NCBI GenBank assembly: GCA_964554475.1
Contig: CAZKOT010000017.1
Coordinates: forward strand, 1-25,198
Source of the DNA: CAJKWP01 sp964554475
Lineage (GTDB): Bacteria; Bacillota; Clostridia; Christensenellales; UBA1242
Direction of reading: 5' to 3'
Length of the DNA stretch: 25,198 nucleotides
Shown here: positions 22,193 through 25,198 of the stretch, in pieces
How the letters are laid out: each line of letters begins with the position of its first letter
Position numbering within the stretch: the first letter of the stretch is position 1
The notes under the pieces: generated by a model
Told to the model about the DNA's origin: nothing
The model's database searches: none
Seen by the model: the letters and a program-made list of their open reading frames with translations, nothing else
Program-made: the position numbers and the translations under genes

Positions 22193-22885
22193 ATGAAAGA
22201 AATTCAAATAAAGAAAAATAGTATTTCTTTGCCGTCTTACACGAAAAGTGAAGAAACTTTTAATTGGGTTGTTCATTGCATAGGTGCCACTCTTGCGGTT
22301 GCGGCTTTGGTTTTATGCGTGGTTTTTTCAGCAATTTCGGGTGAATTGGTTGGCTATAAAGTTGTTAGTTGTGCAATTTACGGAGCAACTTTGATTATTC
22401 TTTACACGTCTTCAACACTGTATCATGCTTTGCCTATGAATAAAAGTAAAGCAGTTTTTAGAATATTTGACCATTGTTCAATAAGTCTTTTAATTGCGGG
22501 AACATACACTCCTTTTACTTTAGTTACTTTACGTGAATATAGTGGTGTTTGGGGTTGGACAATTTTTGGAATTGTTTGGGGTGCTGCAATTTTGTCAATT
22601 ATTTTAACATCAATTGATTTAAAAAAATTTGAAAAAATTAATCTTATTTGTTATTTGTTAATGGGTTGGTGTGTTGTAATTGCAATTGTCCCGCTTTTTC
22701 AAAGCAATCTTGCAACAATGGGCTTTATTTTAGTGCTGTTGGGGGGAATATTTTATACTATTGGAGCTCTTATTTATGTTATTGGTAAAAAACGTAAAAT
22801 AAAATATATGCATGCAATTTGGCATTTGTTTGTTTTGGCGGGAAGTATACTTCAATTTTTTTCAATTTTCTTTTATGTGATTTGA
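22193..22885 (+). CDS. Hemolysin III (YqfA/PAQR) family membrane protein
   Basis: A 230-residue seven-helix membrane protein of the hemolysin III/PAQR family. The family histidines are present in STLYHAL, FDHCSISLLIAGTYTPF and YMHAIWHLFVLAGSILQF, which together are thought to form a metal site. The family was named for a Bacillus cereus hemolysin, but most members have no shown hemolytic role and link to membrane lipid balance. The chosen ATG (22193) has GGAGAG (22183-22188) just upstream; an in-frame ATG at 22133 would add 20 residues that include the ribosome binding site region and is not supported. Monocistronic, with a long spacer after the phosphohexomutase. Confidence 0.92.
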   Translation: MKEIQIKKNSISLPSYTKSEETFNWVVHCIGATLAVAALVLCVVFSAISGELVGYKVVSCAIYGATLIILYTSSTLYHALPMNKSKAVFRIFDHCSISLLIAGTYTPFTLVTLREYSGVWGWTIFGIVWGAAILSIILTSIDLKKFEKINLICYLLMGWCVVIAIVPLFQSNLATMGFILVLLGGIFYTIGALIYVIGKKRKIKYMHAIWHLFVLAGSILQFFSIFFYVI

Positions 22886-22948
22886 TAATCATGTGTGAAA
22901 ATTATTTTTAAAATATTAATAAATTATAATTTTTATAATATAATAATC

Positions 22949-22977
22949 AAGGGGACGCAATTTAATTTGCGTCCCCT
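22949..22977. terminator. Strong 12-bp hairpin between convergent genes
   Basis: AAGGGGACGCAA (22949-22960) and TTGCGTCCCCTT (22966-22977) are exact reverse complements around a 5-nt loop. It lies between the convergent hemolysin III and HAD genes and could stop transcription both ways, but neither strand has a T-run after it. The GC-rich arms in an A/T-rich spacer also resemble REP-like palindromes. Confidence 0.55.
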
Positions 22978-23046
22978 TATCCATTGCTAAATAATTACCT
23001 AAAAATTTTAAAATAAATTTACTTATAATTTTTTTTGATTTTGTTT

Positions 23047-23619
23047 TTAAATGTTTTCGGTTTGTAAATTTATTCTCTTGTTTCCTTTTACTAAAATTGC
23101 TTTTTTTGCCTTTTTAAACATGGGCATGTCAGAAAGTGAGTCGGAATAAAATTCATCTAAAATATAATCTTTTCCAAACTCTTTTTCAAAGCGTATTGCT
23201 TTTTCTTTTCCAAAACAATTATGTCCTTCCATTTTTAAGGTATCAATTTTTAACCTCGAAGCAATAATGTTTTTTAGGTTTATTTTTTCGCAAGCATATC
23301 TAACTAAAAATTCCGGTGATGCCGAAATTATAACATCGTTCTCTTTTTTTTGTTCTAAATACCACTGTTTAATTCTCTTTATGTTTTTTGCCCAAAAACG
23401 TTCTACAAGTTTGTTTCTGTCACGAAAAAACCTTAAATTAAACATCATTATTTCTTTTGTTCGTTTTTTTGACACAACATTAATACTTCGTAAAAAATAA
23501 ACAAAAAGATGAAAAGGAAAAATTAAAAACAAAAATGGACGTAAAAAAAGAGTGTAAAAATAAAATCTTATTAAGCAATCACCGTCAAAAATTGTTTTAT
23601 CAAAATCATAACCGTTCAT
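23047..23619 (-). CDS. HAD-superfamily phosphatase, SerB-like subfamily IB
   Basis: A 190-residue HAD hydrolase. Motif I DFDKTIFDGD (near residues 5-14) gives the nucleophile Asp and the acid/base Asp; motif II is ISASPEF; the motif III Lys is in GKEKAIRFE; motif IV SDSLSDMPMF gives the metal-binding Asp pair. A hydrophobic stretch (about residues 20-45) forms the cap or a membrane contact. The phrases match HAD-IB phosphatases near SerB and the PSP-like membrane-associated phosphatases; the substrate is unknown. The ATG at 23619 is favoured, as DxDxT normally lies within the first ten residues; a GTG 12 nt upstream is possible. A weak GGTGG precedes it. It is between the citramalate synthase (upstream, same strand, about 77 nt apart) and the 22949 hairpin. 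Confidence 0.87.
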   Translation of the reverse strand: MNGYDFDKTIFDGDCLIRFYFYTLFLRPFLFLIFPFHLFVYFLRSINVVSKKRTKEIMMFNLRFFRDRNKLVERFWAKNIKRIKQWYLEQKKENDVIISASPEFLVRYACEKINLKNIIASRLKIDTLKMEGHNCFGKEKAIRFEKEFGKDYILDEFYSDSLSDMPMFKKAKKAILVKGNKRINLQTENI

Positions 23620-23696
23620 AAATACCACCACTTTTAACTATTTTATGATAACATAAAAATCATTTAATTTAAAAATAAAAAATAGTAAAAACAGTT

Positions 23697-25198
23697 TTAT
23701 ACTTTCAATAAATAAAGATAATATTCGACTGCATCTTGAAGTGCAAGCCATGATGCTTCAATTATATCTGTTGAAACGCCCACAGTTGACCAAACACGTT
23801 TTCCGTCACTACTTTCAATTAATACTCTTACTTTTGCTCCTGTTGCTGCTTCACCCGACAGCACTCGAACTTTGTAATCTGTCAAATGCATTTGTGAAAT
23901 TTGGGGATAAAAAGTTGTAAGAACACGTCTTAAAGCAAGGTCCAAAGCATTAACCGGACCATTTCCAACGCTTGCAGCGACTTCTGTTTGATCACCAACT
24001 TTGACTTTGGCAAAAGCGTGAGCGGAATTTTCACCATCCGGAGAGGGAAATTCACCTTCAGTTTTATACATTTGAAGTTTGAAATGTGGTTTAAAACGCC
24101 CTAAAACATTTAATGCCATGAGTTCAAAACTTGCATCGGCACTTTCAAATTGATAACCCTGATGTTCAAGTTCTTTTAATTTTTCTAAAATATTTTTAAC
24201 TTCAGTTGAGTTTTTGTTTAGTTCGGGAAAAATACTTGATAAGCGAGCAACAACTGTGGACCTACCAGAAATTTCGCTCATAATAAATCGTCTTTTATTG
24301 CCAACTACTTCGGGAGGAACATGTTCAAATGAAGAAGAGTTTTTTAGAGCACCATCAATATGCATACCTGCTTTATGTGCGTATGCACTTGTTCCAGTGT
24401 AGGGTTTGTTTGAAGGTTGAATTAAATTTGCAATTTCGTAGACTTCACGGACGGTTTGTGTTAGTTTTGAAAGTCCTCCAGGAATGCAAAGATAGTTTGA
24501 TTTTAATTGTAAATTTGGAATCACAACTGATAAATCGGCATTTCCGCATCGCTCACCAATTCCAATAATTGTTCCTTGAACTTGACAGGCACCAGCAAAA
24601 ACCGCCATAAGAGAATTTGCAACCGCTAAATCCCCATCATTATGACAATGAATGCCAATTCTAGTGTTTGGAAATTTTTCTTTTACAATTTTTGTAATGT
24701 CAAAAATTTCCGTAGGAAGAAAACCCCCTTTGGTGTCGCAAAGACAAATGACATCAGCTCCTGCCAAAACAGCTTCTTCTAAAACTTTTAATGCCACCTC
24801 ATTACTTTCTTTGAATCCGTCAAAAAAATGCTCGGCATCAAAAATTACTTCTTTTTTATTCAATTTCAAAAAGGCTATTGTATCTCTAATCATTTCTAGA
24901 TTTTCTTCTTCGCTAACTCCAAGAATTTCCTTAAATTGAAAACGCGAAGCTTTTCCAAAAATGGCAATTGCTTTAGTTTCTGTTGCAAGCAAAGACTTAA
25001 TATTACTGTCTTCGGATGCTTTAACTCCTTTTTTTCTTGTAGCACCAAAAGCGGTTAATATTGAGTTTTTTAAATTTAATTCTTTTACTTTTTCAAAAAA
25101 TTCAATGTCTTTTGGGTTACTCCCCGGATTTCCTGCTTCAATGTATTTAACACCAAAGTCATCTAAAATTCGAACAATGTTTAATTTGTCTTGCACGG
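23697..25198 (-). CDS. cimA: Citramalate synthase, N-terminus beyond window
   Basis: About 500 residues are visible, the C-terminal part of a LeuA-like Claisen condensing enzyme; the coding frame continues past the right edge, where about 25 residues with the DTTLRDG metal/acetyl-CoA motif should lie. The sequence KLNIVRILDDFGVKYIEAGNPGSNPKD is typical of CimA. The metal-binding HxH is in GIHCHNDGDLAVANS, and GIGERCGNADL, YAHKAGMHIDG and the regulatory LeuA dimerisation domain (from about 360) follow. CimA condenses pyruvate with acetyl-CoA to (R)-citramalate, giving 2-oxobutyrate for isoleucine without threonine. The regulatory domain suggests isoleucine feedback. No ilv/leu genes are in the window. 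Confidence 0.92.
   Translation of the reverse strand, partial: VQDKLNIVRILDDFGVKYIEAGNPGSNPKDIEFFEKVKELNLKNSILTAFGATRKKGVKASEDSNIKSLLATETKAIAIFGKASRFQFKEILGVSEEENLEMIRDTIAFLKLNKKEVIFDAEHFFDGFKESNEVALKVLEEAVLAGADVICLCDTKGGFLPTEIFDITKIVKEKFPNTRIGIHCHNDGDLAVANSLMAVFAGACQVQGTIIGIGERCGNADLSVVIPNLQLKSNYLCIPGGLSKLTQTVREVYEIANLIQPSNKPYTGTSAYAHKAGMHIDGALKNSSSFEHVPPEVVGNKRRFIMSEISGRSTVVARLSSIFPELNKNSTEVKNILEKLKELEHQGYQFESADASFELMALNVLGRFKPHFKLQMYKTEGEFPSPDGENSAHAFAKVKVGDQTEVAASVGNGPVNALDLALRRVLTTFYPQISQMHLTDYKVRVLSGEAATGAKVRVLIESSDGKRVWSTVGVSTDIIEASWLALQDAVEYYLYLLKV

Noticed and set aside
24214..24939. Several plus-strand open frames opposite cimA
   Set aside because: Antisense shadows of a clearly conserved gene, without ribosome binding sites.

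Overview
The window is low-GC bacterial DNA of Bacillota (Firmicutes) type, probably a Clostridia-like anaerobe assembled from a metagenome. The signs are: very A/T-rich codon and spacer use, strong AGGAGG-type ribosome binding sites, sigma-A promoters, TGA used as stop with TGG for Trp, an rpsL-rpsG-fusA-tuf (str) cluster, FabT-like and DegV/FakB-like lipid genes, an A118-type holin and a citramalate synthase. Two runs of exactly 100 N (15768-15867, 19608-19707) are scaffold gaps of unknown true size. The species cannot be named from this window.

Layout. 1-3.6 kb: a promoter with a palindromic operator candidate drives a secreted metzincin-like lipoprotein and, 12 nt downstream, a one-piece ABC ATPase/FtsX-type permease, closed by a terminator. 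3.6-4.0 kb: a small hypothetical gene on the minus strand. 4.2-9.35 kb: the str cluster, with a ~270 nt structured leader before rpsL, unusually long and hairpin-bearing spacers before rpsG and fusA, and a separate promoter and leader hairpin for tuf. 9.4-13.4 kb: a minus-strand operon lepB-cca-rmuC-yhhN (signal peptidase, CCA-adding enzyme, RmuC, lysoplasmalogenase-like membrane protein). 13.5-13.9 kb: a small membrane protein. 14.0-17.9 kb: a lipid-related block made of a MarR/FabT-like regulator with a perfect 21-bp operator, a DegV/FakB-like fatty-acid-binding protein, an array of GC-rich hairpin repeats, and a PlsC-like acyltransferase with a zinc ribbon. 17.9-19.3 kb: an orphan holin-like gene with a sequestered ribosome binding site, a 65-residue hypothetical protein and tRNA-Leu(CAG). 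19.8-25.2 kb: an inosine/XTP pyrophosphatase, a phosphohexomutase, a hemolysin III family protein, a HAD phosphatase and a citramalate synthase that runs off the right end.

The most unusual element is the repeat array at 15400-16500. At least seven GC-rich units lie head to tail directly after the degV stop codon. They belong to two sequence classes that share the same single-stranded motifs but carry different, internally complementary stems. One diverged copy keeps its stem through two wobble-compatible changes. This is what selection on RNA (or single-strand DNA) structure would leave, and I do not recognise the family. Other points of interest are the metalloprotease/ABC pair, the rpsL leader, the long-range stems in the str spacers, the FabT-like/FakB/acyltransferase grouping, the sequestered holin ribosome binding site and two apparently leaderless genes.
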